Part shown: positions 7,712 to 15,498 of the stretch, piece after piece
Numbering within the stretch: the first letter of the stretch is position 1
How the letters are laid out: each line of letters opens with the position of its first letter
DNA from: Planococcus soli
GTDB lineage: Bacteria; Bacillota; Bacilli; Bacillales_A; Planococcaceae
DNA: 64,000 bases
Assembly (NCBI RefSeq): GCF_016881065.1
Contig: NZ_WXYN01000011.1
Coordinates: 270-64,269, forward strand
Direction: 5' to 3'
Notes under the pieces: model-generated
What the model saw: only the letters and a program-made list of their open reading frames with translations
The model's database searches: none
Told to the model about the DNA's origin: nothing
Program-made: the position numbers and the translations under genes

Positions 7712-8791
7712 ATGAGACCTATACATAGCGACATTTTGGAATTTAGAGGAAGCCATTACGATTTTGGGTTTAGGCAAGGAGAGATTTTAAAAGACAGCAT
7801 CACTCTGGACAATCGTACTAAGCAATGGAAGGCGAAAAGGCCGAGGTTTGAAATAGATGTACAGGATACGCAAAATGCCTACCGCAAGTTCGCGCCGGGA
7901 ATCTGGGATGAACTGACGGGTCTTCAGGAAAGCCTCCAATTGCCAATGGAAGATGTGCTGCGAGATTTCGGGGGCTACCGGATCGATGCGATGCCTTCCG
8001 GCTGTTCGATTGTTACCGGAACAGACTTCATGGTCCGCAACTACGACTTTCATCCGCAAACCTACGAAGGGCGGTTTAGCCTGTTTCAGCCAAACGACCA
8101 GGGGTACGCTATTATCGGTCCAACTTCCCGCATTACCGGACGAATGGACGGCATGAATGAAAAAGGGCTGGCCATGGGCTATAACTTTACACACCGGAAA
8201 AACCCTGGAGATGGATTTGTCTGTTACCTGATTGGCCGCATCATTTTGGAAACTTGCTCCAACATCCAGGAGGCAGTGGCATTGCTGAAAGAGATTCCTC
8301 ATCGTGGATCGTTCAGTTACATTGTGACCGACCCAAGCGGTGAAACACGTATCATTGAAGCAAGCCCTCGCTCGGTCGACGTTCGGGTCAGCAATGCCTG
8401 CACCAATCATTTTGAAATCCAGCAGCACGAAAACCGCAATTACCTGAAAGATTCGTTTGACCGCCTGGAAGCCATACACAACCAGCAAAACGAAACAGAA
8501 GATGCACTGCAGGCATTCCGTCTGTTCAACGATACAGAGAAGGGTGTGTTTTCAAAGTTGTATAAAAGCTGGGCAGGGACTATACATACGTCCCTTTATT
8601 TGCCGAAAGAAAAAAGCGTCTGGTTCGCGATTGGCGGAAATCAGCAACCCACAGTTTTCAATTTTGACAGCTGGCTGCAGGGAAAAGAGTTAAAAGTTCA
8701 GAAAATACACGGCGCGGTGGATACCGACATCGGTTTTGCCCATGTGGACAGACAGTTTCCAACTAAACAGGAAAAAGGCGCCAGCATTTAA
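7712..8791 (+). CDS. C45 family / acyl-CoA:6-aminopenicillanate acyltransferase-like Ntn hydrolase, copy 1
   Basis: 359 residues. ATG 7712 is chosen because AGGAGA (7701-7706) is five bases upstream; a TTG lies one codon earlier. The family makes an inactive precursor that cuts itself before a cysteine, which then becomes the N-terminal nucleophile. Here Gly97-Cys98 in PSGCSI is the expected cleavage point. It is followed by the substrate-pocket segments MVRNYDFHP, TGRMDGMNEKGLAMG and the TNHF motif typical of the AAT fold. It probably hydrolyses or forms an amide, but the substrate is unknown. A paralogue faces it at 8812-9858 with the same Gly97-Cys98 position. Confidence 0.9.
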   Translation: MRPIHSDILEFRGSHYDFGFRQGEILKDSITLDNRTKQWKAKRPRFEIDVQDTQNAYRKFAPGIWDELTGLQESLQLPMEDVLRDFGGYRIDAMPSGCSIVTGTDFMVRNYDFHPQTYEGRFSLFQPNDQGYAIIGPTSRITGRMDGMNEKGLAMGYNFTHRKNPGDGFVCYLIGRIILETCSNIQEAVALLKEIPHRGSFSYIVTDPSGETRIIEASPRSVDVRVSNACTNHFEIQQHENRNYLKDSFDRLEAIHNQQNETEDALQAFRLFNDTEKGVFSKLYKSWAGTIHTSLYLPKEKSVWFAIGGNQQPTVFNFDSWLQGKELKVQKIHGAVDTDIGFAHVDRQFPTKQEKGASI

Positions 8792-8810
8792 ATTGCTGGC
8801 GCCTTTCGTT
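8774..8810. terminator. Bidirectional terminator between the C45 paralogues
   Basis: Perfect stem AAAGGCGCCAGC (8774-8785) with its complement (8795-8806). The stop codon of the plus-strand gene lies in the loop. Both convergent genes use it. Confidence 0.9.
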
Positions 8811-8811
8811 T

Positions 8812-9858
8812 TTACAGTTCAACCATATGTGCAAATGGCAGGTGCGTATCGATTTTTCCGTTGATGCGTTTGGCGTAAAGCCTTTCGCCCTGCAGCCATT
8901 TTTCGAAATCGAGCATAAGCGGCAGTCGGTCAGGTCCTATAGCAAACCCGACTTCCAGGCTGTGCTGGAAATAAGAAGCGGTATGCAGGGTGCCGGATGC
9001 CGTACTGTATTTTTTCGAGAAGACGCCTTTATCGGAGTCATTCAACAGCCGAAAAGCGCTGTACGCATCGATTTGGTTTTGCTGCTGCGCAAGCATTGCT
9101 TGCTCTCTTCTGCGTGAGTCGTCTGTCTGGTAGCGGTTTTCCTCCACCAGCAGTTCAAAATGGTTGGTGGAAACAGCTGATTCACGTACCACCACTGAAC
9201 GCGGCGAAGCTTCGACAACGACCGATTTTCCAGTGCGGTCCAATAGCACATAGCTGAAGGAACGGCGATGCGGCAGTTCTTCCAGCAACGCCACTGCATC
9301 ACCAATAGTGGCACAGTTTTCCAAAATCAGGCGGCCGATCATATTGCAGATAAAACCGTCCTCAGAATTTCGGCGGTTGATGAAATTATAGCCCATTACC
9401 AAGCCTTTTTCATTCATGCCGTCGGTGCGGCCGGTAATTTGCATGGTTGGTCCGATGGTCGCAAATCCGCCGTCTGTCGGCTGATACAAGGCAAATCGCC
9501 CTTCATAGCCTTCGGGGGAACTGTCGTAATTGCGGACCATAAAATCGGACTCGGTGTAAATTGAACAGCCGCTCCTTGTGTATTCCAGGTAATAGCCGCC
9601 GAACTCACGGATGGCATCATGCATCGGCCAGTCCAGGGCATCGGCCAGACCATTTATTTCTTCCCAAACTCGCGGAGCTAAAGTTATCAATATGTTTTGT
9701 GCGCGTTGTTCGTCTATGATCAAATGGCGGCTGGAAGCTTTGCGCTGCTTTTTGCGGTTGGGGAGAATCAATGACTCTTTCAGCAATTCTCCCTGCATCC
9801 GGCCAAAATCGTAATGGCTTCCCCGAAACTGGACAATGTCGCTATGCACTCGTTTCAT
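8812..9858 (-). CDS. C45 family / AAT-like Ntn hydrolase, copy 2
   Basis: 348 residues. It aligns end to end with the convergent neighbour: both start M-[KR]-x-x-HSDI, keep FRGSHYDFG at the same place and carry Gly97-Cys98 (SGCSI) as predicted self-cleavage site and nucleophile. The downstream MVRNYD, TGRTDGMNEKGLVMGYNF and STNHFE blocks are conserved. AGAGGGA precedes ATG 9858. The two copies look roughly half identical, so the duplication is old or the copies have diverged to different substrates. The tail-to-tail arrangement is unusual for a recent tandem duplication. Confidence 0.9.
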   Translation of the reverse strand: MKRVHSDIVQFRGSHYDFGRMQGELLKESLILPNRKKQRKASSRHLIIDEQRAQNILITLAPRVWEEINGLADALDWPMHDAIREFGGYYLEYTRSGCSIYTESDFMVRNYDSSPEGYEGRFALYQPTDGGFATIGPTMQITGRTDGMNEKGLVMGYNFINRRNSEDGFICNMIGRLILENCATIGDAVALLEELPHRRSFSYVLLDRTGKSVVVEASPRSVVVRESAVSTNHFELLVEENRYQTDDSRRREQAMLAQQQNQIDAYSAFRLLNDSDKGVFSKKYSTASGTLHTASYFQHSLEVGFAIGPDRLPLMLDFEKWLQGERLYAKRINGKIDTHLPFAHMVEL

Positions 9859-10098
9859 GTATGGATCCCTCTTTTATTCGTCAATGTAAGAAGAGTTTAC
9901 TGCATCGCAGTGGGAATAGAAAAGAATATGCCTGCAGGATGGAGTTTACTATAGTGGGCAAGTTATTAGATGCTGCTTAGCTCCTGTACGCGCCGATGCT
10001 GGGGAATTTATAGCTTAAAAACGAGCTGAAATTAGCTGCGAAGAGAGAGAGAAGAAATTCCATTCAAACAATACCAAAAACTGGTTGGATAAATAAAA

Positions 10099-10130
10099 GG
10101 CCGACGCTCTGTTTTCGTAGAGCGTCAGCC
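10099..10130 (-). terminator. Terminator of the B3/B4-domain gene
   Basis: 12-bp stem (10099-10110 with 10119-10130, one GU). On the minus strand it is followed by TTTTATTT. Confidence 0.82.
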
Positions 10131-10146
10131 ATTCTATATTTTAACG

Positions 10147-10809
10147 TTAAACTACGTAAAACTCCGCCTCTCCACCGTTGATGCCGGTAAACATATTGGA
10201 AGCGGCAGTCAAGAGCTGCAAAGCGGTATCTCTTTCCGTGGAAGGGCGCAGGTAAAAGATATGTAAGGCATTTTTTGTCTGTTCGGTGACAGCTGTCCGT
10301 TTCGAATCAACATAGGGACTGCCAAATGCACCTTCCGTATCTTTGGATACGAGAATGCCGGTCAAGGTATTGACGCGGTTATTCAAACCTTCGTAGCGGT
10401 CTGAACTAGTCGCAACGGCAATTTCAACATCGCCTTTAATTTTATCCGCATCGTACAGCCCGAGCGGAATTTCGTATTGCAGCGACAGGAAACTGTTCAT
10501 GTCTATGGCGGAATTGATCGTTGACAAGTAATTTTGTTTTTTGATCCGCCGGTAAAGCGCTTCTGCAGATGGCCGGTAACGGCTAGGGTCAGCCCCCAAT
10601 GCTTTCCAGATCAACTGCCATTCGAGCAGTCCAGGAAAATCCGTCAGGTCTTTATCTTCCAAATCAAAATACAGCTGCTCCTGAAAAAGCTGGAGGCGGC
10701 CTTTTAACATTTGAGGTGACTCGGAAACGGTGATATTGTTATAATGAATGATGCCAATTTTAAAATCGCTGAGCGTTTCATTTATTTGAGGATCGATTGT
10801 CAGTTTCAT
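10147..10809 (-). CDS. B3/B4 tRNA-binding-domain protein (PheT-editing-like)
   Basis: 220 residues corresponding to the stand-alone B3/B4 domain found in the beta subunit of phenylalanyl-tRNA synthetase, where it edits misacylated tRNA. Recognisable parts are the N-terminal FKIGIIHYNNI strand, the helix WKALGADPSRYRPSAEAL and the C-terminal IFYLRP block. Such free-standing proteins are thought to act in trans on amino acids or aminoacyl-tRNAs, but the substrate here is not known. It is divergent from queG with about 65 bp between start codons. Confidence 0.85.
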   Translation of the reverse strand: MKLTIDPQINETLSDFKIGIIHYNNITVSESPQMLKGRLQLFQEQLYFDLEDKDLTDFPGLLEWQLIWKALGADPSRYRPSAEALYRRIKKQNYLSTINSAIDMNSFLSLQYEIPLGLYDADKIKGDVEIAVATSSDRYEGLNNRVNTLTGILVSKDTEGAFGSPYVDSKRTAVTEQTKNALHIFYLRPSTERDTALQLLTAASNMFTGINGGEAEFYVV

Positions 10810-10874
10810 TGCAATCTTCCTTTCGCGTAAGGGTTTTTATTATCGTATCATAGAATTGAGTGAGGGGTTACGAC

Positions 10875-12020
10875 ATGAATCTTGATCAATTTCAAAAAGA
10901 GCTTGTTGCGTATGCCTCGGAGATCGGAATTGATAAAATCGGCTTTGCATCAGCAGAACCTTTTTATAGCTTAAAGCATCAATTGATTCGCCAGCAGCAG
11001 TTGAATTACCAGTCGGGGTTTGAAGAGTCAGATATAGAAAAACGGACGCGGCCCGATCTGCTGCTGAATGAAGCAGTTAGTATCATCGCCATTGCCATCG
11101 CTTATCCAACACGGATGGCGGATGCACCGCAGGGTGTGAAAGGTGCGCGGCGAGGGATTTTTTCCCGGTCGTCCTGGGGCAAGGATTACCATGCGGCCCT
11201 TAAAGAGCGATTGACGCTTCTGGAAGCATTCATTGCGGCGCATTACCCGGAAGCGCGTATGCGGTCAATGGTGGATACAGGAGAGCTGTCTGACCGGGCA
11301 GTGGCAGAACGCGCCGGCATTGGCTGGAGCGCGAAGAATACCAACATCATTACGCCGGAATTTGGTTCGTATGTGTATCTCGGCGAGATGATCACCAACA
11401 TCCCGTTCCGTTTTGATGAGGCCATGGAAGACCAATGCGGCGACTGCCGGTTGTGCATCGATACGTGTCCGACAGATGCAATTGTTGAAGGCGGCCAGTT
11501 GAACGCTCAGCGCTGCATTTCGTTTTTGACGCAGACAAAAGGCTTTCTGCCGGATGAATTTCGCGGCAAGATCGGCAACCGGCTGTATGGCTGTGACACG
11601 TGCCAGACCGTGTGTCCGAAGAACAAGCGCAAAGCCAATCGGATCCATGCTGAGTTCGAGCCGGATCCGGAAATCGCAAAGCCGCTGCTTGAGCCCCTAT
11701 TGACCATTTCCAATCGGGAGTTCAAGGAAAAGTTCGGATATGTGTCCGGTTCGTGGCGGGGCAAAAAGCCGATCCAGCGAAACGCCATATTGGCGCTGGC
11801 GCATTTCAAGGAAACGTCTGCAGTGCCTGCGCTGATCAATTTACTGGTGAGCGACGAACGGCCGGTCATACGGGGGACGGCGGCCTGGGCAATCGGCAAG
11901 ATTGGAACAGCCGAAGGCCTAGAGGCGCTAAAACGTGCACAGCAGGAAGAAAAAGATAGAGAAGTTCAAGAAGAAATTCAAAAAGGATTGGCATTTTTTG
12001 CTGAAAGATTGAAAGGATAA
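10875..12020 (+). CDS. queG: Epoxyqueuosine reductase QueG
   Basis: 381 residues from ATG 10875, with GAGGGG seven bases upstream; a GTG five codons earlier overlaps that site. QueG carries out the last step of queuosine synthesis in tRNA, reducing epoxyqueuosine with cobalamin and two [4Fe-4S] clusters. The cluster ligands are visible as CGDCRLCIDTCP and CDTCQTVCP. The C-terminal 100 residues hold HEAT-like repeats (RPVIRGTAAWAIGKIG), normal for the long bacillar form. trmL follows immediately, also a tRNA-modification gene, as in the B. subtilis yhbA region. Confidence 0.96.
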   Translation: MNLDQFQKELVAYASEIGIDKIGFASAEPFYSLKHQLIRQQQLNYQSGFEESDIEKRTRPDLLLNEAVSIIAIAIAYPTRMADAPQGVKGARRGIFSRSSWGKDYHAALKERLTLLEAFIAAHYPEARMRSMVDTGELSDRAVAERAGIGWSAKNTNIITPEFGSYVYLGEMITNIPFRFDEAMEDQCGDCRLCIDTCPTDAIVEGGQLNAQRCISFLTQTKGFLPDEFRGKIGNRLYGCDTCQTVCPKNKRKANRIHAEFEPDPEIAKPLLEPLLTISNREFKEKFGYVSGSWRGKKPIQRNAILALAHFKETSAVPALINLLVSDERPVIRGTAAWAIGKIGTAEGLEALKRAQQEEKDREVQEEIQKGLAFFAERLKG

Positions 12021-12503
12021 GTGACAGATTTGGCTATTCATATTGTGTTGTACCAGCCGCTGATTCCAGCGAATACAGGAAATATCGCGCGTTCATGCGC
12101 AGGGACGGGAGTAAAACTGCACCTGATCCGTCCGCTCGGATTCTCCACGGACGATAAGATGCTGAAACGTGCCGGACTTGATTACTGGGAGCATGTCGAT
12201 ATTCATTATTACGACGGCCTGCAGGAGTTGTTTGACAGCTATAAGGATGGGGATTTTTATTATATTACGAAATTTGGTGCACAGCCGCATACATCATTCG
12301 ACTACTCGGACAGAGAACGGGACCATTTCTTTGTGTTCGGACAGGAAACCAAAGGCTTGCCGAAGGAATTGATCGAACAAAATCCGGATCATTGCCTGCG
12401 CATTCCGATGAATGACAATATCCGTTCGTTGAATTTGTCGAATACGGCCGCCATTCTGATGTATGAAGCCTTGCGCCAGCAGGATTATCCCGGCCTGGAA
12501 TAG
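12021..12503 (+). CDS. trmL: tRNA (cytidine/uridine-34-2'-O)-methyltransferase TrmL
   Basis: 160 residues of the SPOUT family. The N-terminal YQPLIPANTGNIARSC block binds the wobble-base substrate. FGQETKGLP and IPMNDNIRSLNLSNT build the knotted S-adenosylmethionine site. I use GTG 12021, which abuts the queG stop and has GAAAGGA just before it; TTG 12030 (giving MAIHIVLYQP, the more usual family N-terminus) is the alternative. Together with QueG it modifies position 34 of tRNA anticodons, though on different tRNAs. Confidence 0.95.
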   Translation: MTDLAIHIVLYQPLIPANTGNIARSCAGTGVKLHLIRPLGFSTDDKMLKRAGLDYWEHVDIHYYDGLQELFDSYKDGDFYYITKFGAQPHTSFDYSDRERDHFFVFGQETKGLPKELIEQNPDHCLRIPMNDNIRSLNLSNTAAILMYEALRQQDYPGLE

Positions 12504-12505
12504 AA

Positions 12506-12535
12506 AAAAGGACAGCGGATTCCGCTGTCCTTTTG
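12506..12535. terminator. Bidirectional terminator between trmL and the 32-codon gene
   Basis: Stem AAAGGACAGCGGA with its exact complement and T runs on both strands. It lies between two convergent genes. Confidence 0.9.
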
Positions 12536-12537
12536 TA

Positions 12538-12636
12538 CTATTCTCTTTCGTTTGTTCCAGGCTTGTCATCGTATCCAGCAGTGAAAATAGCTACCAGGAA
12601 CGAAACACAAATACCCAAAATAAGGATTAAGTTCAT
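12538..12636 (-). CDS. 32-residue single-span membrane peptide
   Basis: A short open frame with a near-ideal ribosome site (AAGGAGGTC, seven bases before ATG 12634-12636). The peptide starts MNLILILGICVSFLVAIF, one membrane helix, and ends in a short charged tail, GYDDKPGTNERE. A -10-like TATACT lies about 35 bases upstream of the ribosome site on the minus strand, and a bidirectional terminator follows the stop. These four elements together support a real gene that size cut-offs would miss. I do not recognise a family. Peptides of this shape often bind and tune a larger membrane complex, but no partner is evident here. Confidence 0.7.
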   Translation of the reverse strand: MNLILILGICVSFLVAIFTAGYDDKPGTNERE

Positions 12637-12764
12637 AATAATGACCTCCTTGAAATGTGCATCTTTGTTTAGTATAGCCTACCACAGGGAAAAATGAAAT
12701 ATGCAACATCCACTGAAATGTGGATAATTTCTGTCGGTGCGAAAGTTAGTCGACGGAAAGAAAA

Positions 12765-12792
12765 TGAAACTTTTTCGATGTTCGTCCGTATA
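12765..12792 (+). promoter_or_regulatory. ECF-sigma (SigW-type) promoter
   Basis: TGAAAC (12765-12770), exactly 16 bases, then CGTATA (12787-12792). This is the consensus -35/-10 pair of sigma-W-type promoters in Bacillales (TGAAAC-N16-CGTA). It lies 36 bases upstream of the ATG of the 102-residue membrane protein. Confidence 0.8.
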
Positions 12793-12828
12793 CAGTAGAT
12801 AAGAAAGTTAAAGAAGAGATGATAATAG

Positions 12829-13137
12829 ATGAAAATGAAAATTTCTGTCGCTTTGCTGTGGATCACGGGTCTGGCTGAAGCGTTTCTAGCGATTCCATTA
12901 ATTGGCGGAGGCTTTGTCATCAGCACCGGCTATTCGGCTTTAGGTGTCATGTTTGTACTTCATGCGATTACATTGTTCTTCTGTTTCCGGGAATACTCAC
13001 CGAAATCAGGGTCGATTCTTGGGATCATTACAAGCGTGATCGCCTGGATTCCAGGTATTGGCTGGGTGTTCCATTTGATTACAGCAGCCGTCTTGCTGAT
13101 TACTGCAGCAATGACAGGCAACAGAGCACGCATCTAA
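12829..13137 (+). CDS. Small four-helix membrane protein under an ECF-sigma promoter
   Basis: 102 residues, nearly all in four hydrophobic helices, with one basic loop (CFREYSPKSG). It starts at ATG 12829; ATG 12835 is an alternative. I do not recognise the family. The SigW-type promoter directly upstream suggests induction by cell-envelope stress, for example detergents or antimicrobial peptides that disturb the membrane. That role is inferred from the promoter, not from the protein. It is monocistronic and ends at a strong terminator shared with the NCS2 permease. Confidence 0.85.
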   Translation: MKMKISVALLWITGLAEAFLAIPLIGGGFVISTGYSALGVMFVLHAITLFFCFREYSPKSGSILGIITSVIAWIPGIGWVFHLITAAVLLITAAMTGNRARI

Positions 13138-13140
13138 AAA

Positions 13141-13165
13141 AAAACCGCCTTTTGGCGGTTTTTTT
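13141..13165. terminator. Bidirectional terminator
   Basis: AAAACCGCC/GGCGGTTTT stem with a TTTT loop and long A and T runs on both sides. It sits between convergent genes. Confidence 0.92.
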
Positions 13166-13176
13166 AACGCAATAAT

Positions 13177-14478
13177 TTAATGGGGTGCAATCAGCAATTG
13201 AATGACAAACAAGACAGCAAATACATACAGGATCGGATGAACCGATTTGCCTTTCCCTTTGAACACTTTCATCAACGGATAGGAAATAAACCCGAAAGCA
13301 ATACCGGTTGCGATGCTTGAAGTTAGCGGCATCGCCAGGACAATGAGAAATGCAGGGAAAGCTTCGTCGAATTTTTCCCACTCAATGTGTTTTACTGCGC
13401 CAATCATCAAACTTCCGACGATGATCAATGCCGGTGCTGTTATCGCGGCCACATTGGATAGGGCGCCGACTAATGGTCCGAAAAAGGCGGCGATGATAAA
13501 CAGAACAGCAACCGTCAAACTGGTCAGCCCGGTGCGCCCACCTGCTGCAACGCCTGCAGATGATTCCACATAAGCTGAAGTTGGGCTTGTCCCGACCATT
13601 GCGCCCGCTGTAGCAGCCACAGAGTCAGCGAGCAGCGCTTGGCGCATTCTCGGCATTTTATTGCCTTTCATCAAGCCAGCCTGCTTGGCTACACCGATCA
13701 TCGTACCGGTCGTATCAAACAAGGTTACTAATAGGAATGAAAAGACGACGCCGTAAAGGCCGAATTCAATGACCAATTGGAGCGCTTCGATCGGATTCCA
13801 AATTAGGATGCCTTCAGGCAATGATGGAAGCTGCATCAAGCCGCCTTCAAATTTTAATTGGCCAGTGAAAAAGGCGACGATACCGGTAACGATCATTCCG
13901 TAGAAAATGCCGCCATGAATGTTTAAAGACATAAAGATGACGGTAATCAGCAAACCGAGCAGCGTCAATGCAACCGGTGGGGAAGTCAAATCTCCCAAGC
14001 CGACCAGGTTGGCTTCATTGGCGACAATCAAGCCGCTCAGCCGCATGCCGATAAAAGCAATAAACAGGCCGATTCCAGCTGTGATGGCATGCTTCAGGTT
14101 TTCAGGAATTGCCTCGATCAATACTTTCCGCATTGAAGTCAACGACAGCAAGACGAAAATGAGGCCAGCGATAAACACTGCCGCGAAGGCAGTAACATAG
14201 TCAATGGCACCGTCTGAACCCAGCACCATGGACGTAAAATAGGCGTTCAAACCCATGCCCGGCGCAATGGCAATTGGGTAATTGGCGGCTAACGCCATCC
14301 AAAGGGTACCGATGGCAGCCGCAATGATGGTCGCCAAAAACACTTGGTCAAACGGGACACCCGCAGCGCCTAAAATGACAGGATTGACAATGACGATATA
14401 AGCCATGGTCAGGAACGTCGTCATTCCCGCAGTAATTTCAGTCTTTATAGTAGTATTATTTTCTTTTAAATGAAACAT
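13177..14478 (-). CDS. NCS2-family purine permease (PbuG/AzgA type)
   Basis: 433 residues with about 12-14 membrane helices. It has the AzgA-branch signatures: GMTTFLTMAYIVIVNP in helix 1, GMGLNAYF, LFDTTGTMIGVAKQAG and the ESSAGVAAGGRTGLTS block that forms the nucleobase site. These proteins import hypoxanthine, guanine or adenine with protons. In B. subtilis pbuG has a purine riboswitch; no such aptamer is visible here. Instead two CGAA-containing boxes in inverted order overlap the promoter (see 14495-14539), which would fit PurR control. Confidence 0.93.
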   Translation of the reverse strand: MFHLKENNTTIKTEITAGMTTFLTMAYIVIVNPVILGAAGVPFDQVFLATIIAAAIGTLWMALAANYPIAIAPGMGLNAYFTSMVLGSDGAIDYVTAFAAVFIAGLIFVLLSLTSMRKVLIEAIPENLKHAITAGIGLFIAFIGMRLSGLIVANEANLVGLGDLTSPPVALTLLGLLITVIFMSLNIHGGIFYGMIVTGIVAFFTGQLKFEGGLMQLPSLPEGILIWNPIEALQLVIEFGLYGVVFSFLLVTLFDTTGTMIGVAKQAGLMKGNKMPRMRQALLADSVAATAGAMVGTSPTSAYVESSAGVAAGGRTGLTSLTVAVLFIIAAFFGPLVGALSNVAAITAPALIIVGSLMIGAVKHIEWEKFDEAFPAFLIVLAMPLTSSIATGIAFGFISYPLMKVFKGKGKSVHPILYVFAVLFVIQLLIAPH

Positions 14479-14494
14479 AAAAAAGCTCCTCCTA

Positions 14495-14539
14495 AAACAC
14501 GAACAATTTTAAACAACAAAACATATATTATTCGTTTTA
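14495..14539 (-). promoter_or_regulatory. Promoter with two inverted PurBox-like sites
   Basis: On the minus strand -35 TTGCTT (14548-14553) and -10 TAATAT (14525-14530) are 17 bases apart. AAACACGAACAAT (14495-14507) and, inverted, the complement of 14527-14539 (core ACGAATAAT) each resemble the PurR box core CGAAC-W-W-T; the gap of 19 bases is slightly wider than the 16-17 known in B. subtilis. The second box overlaps the spacer/-10 region, where a repressor would block transcription. Confidence 0.5.
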
Positions 14540-14628
14540 TTATCAGAAAGCAAGGGTCTTACAAAAAATCCTTAAAGTCGAATTTATCTAATTTTATTTG
14601 TACAATAAAATAGAGAGGATGATGAATA

Positions 14629-15459
14629 ATGAAATTAGCGATCGACTCGACAAAAACATTACATAATGGTGTAGAAATGCCGCGCTTTGGTTTAGGCGTA
14701 TACAAAATGACCGATAAGGAAGCGGCCGTAGAAGCGATGATCACGGCAATTAATGCAGGCTATGGAGCAATTGACACAGCCACAATTTACGACAATGAGG
14801 CGGAAGTGGGCGAAGCGGTGCGGAACTCCGGCGTTAAGCGGGAAGAGCTGTTTATCACATCTAAAGTCTGGAACACTGACCAGGGATACGATGAAACGCT
14901 TCGTGCATTCGAAGCTTCCTTGAAGCGCCTTGGCTTTGATTATTTGGATCTTTATTTGACGCATTGGGCGATTGAAGGCAAATACGTGGACACATACCGC
15001 GCCATCCAGCGCCTCTATGATGAAAAGCTGGTCCGTTCAATCGGCGTTTCCAACCACCAACAGCATCATTTGGAGAAACTTTTGGCAACGGCCAACACCA
15101 AACCGATGGTCAATCAAATCGAATTGCACCCTCAACTGACGCAGGTTCCGCTTCGCAGCTTTTGCGCCGATCAGGACATTGCGGTAACGTCCTGGTCTCC
15201 ATTGGCACGCGGCCGGCTATTGGAAGATCCGGTGCTTTCGGAAATCGCCAGCACTTATGGCAAGACGATTGCGCAAGTCATCATCCGTTGGCACCTGCAA
15301 AGCGATCTGATCGTCATTCCGAAATCCGCAACGCCTTCGCGCATTAAAGAAAATGCGCAGGTATTCGATTTTTCGTTGACGGAAGAAGAAATAGAACTTA
15401 TTGATGGACTGAACCAGGACTGGCGCAGCGGCACACATCCGGACGATATTAAAGCATAA
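14629..15459 (+). CDS. Aldo/keto reductase
   Basis: 276 residues with the complete catalytic tetrad of the family: Asp49, Tyr54, Lys79 and His112, the last in LTHW. GVSNH and the C-terminal PKSATPSRIKEN motif bind NADPH. It reduces aldehydes or ketones, for instance methylglyoxal, in the cytosol. It resembles the YtbE/YvgN type. AGAGGATG precedes ATG 14629. It is divergent from the purine permease and ends at a terminator that overlaps the convergent pseudouridine synthase stop; no operon partner. Confidence 0.93.
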   Translation: MKLAIDSTKTLHNGVEMPRFGLGVYKMTDKEAAVEAMITAINAGYGAIDTATIYDNEAEVGEAVRNSGVKREELFITSKVWNTDQGYDETLRAFEASLKRLGFDYLDLYLTHWAIEGKYVDTYRAIQRLYDEKLVRSIGVSNHQQHHLEKLLATANTKPMVNQIELHPQLTQVPLRSFCADQDIAVTSWSPLARGRLLEDPVLSEIASTYGKTIAQVIIRWHLQSDLIVIPKSATPSRIKENAQVFDFSLTEEEIELIDGLNQDWRSGTHPDDIKA

Positions 15460-15498
15460 GAAAAAGCAAGTTCCTTGAAAAGGAACTTGCTTTTTCTT
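15458..15498. terminator. Bidirectional terminator
   Basis: 18-bp perfect stem with a GAAA loop (15477-15480), between convergent genes. The stop codon of the pseudouridine synthase overlaps its right edge. Confidence 0.93.

Noticed and set aside
7787-8488. 233-codon frame opposite the first C45 gene
   Set aside because: Antisense shadow without ribosome site; the plus-strand gene matches its paralogue along its length.
14479-14628. Purine riboswitch upstream of the NCS2 permease
   Set aside because: No conserved aptamer loops or three-way junction pattern on the minus strand; the region is short and holds a promoter instead.
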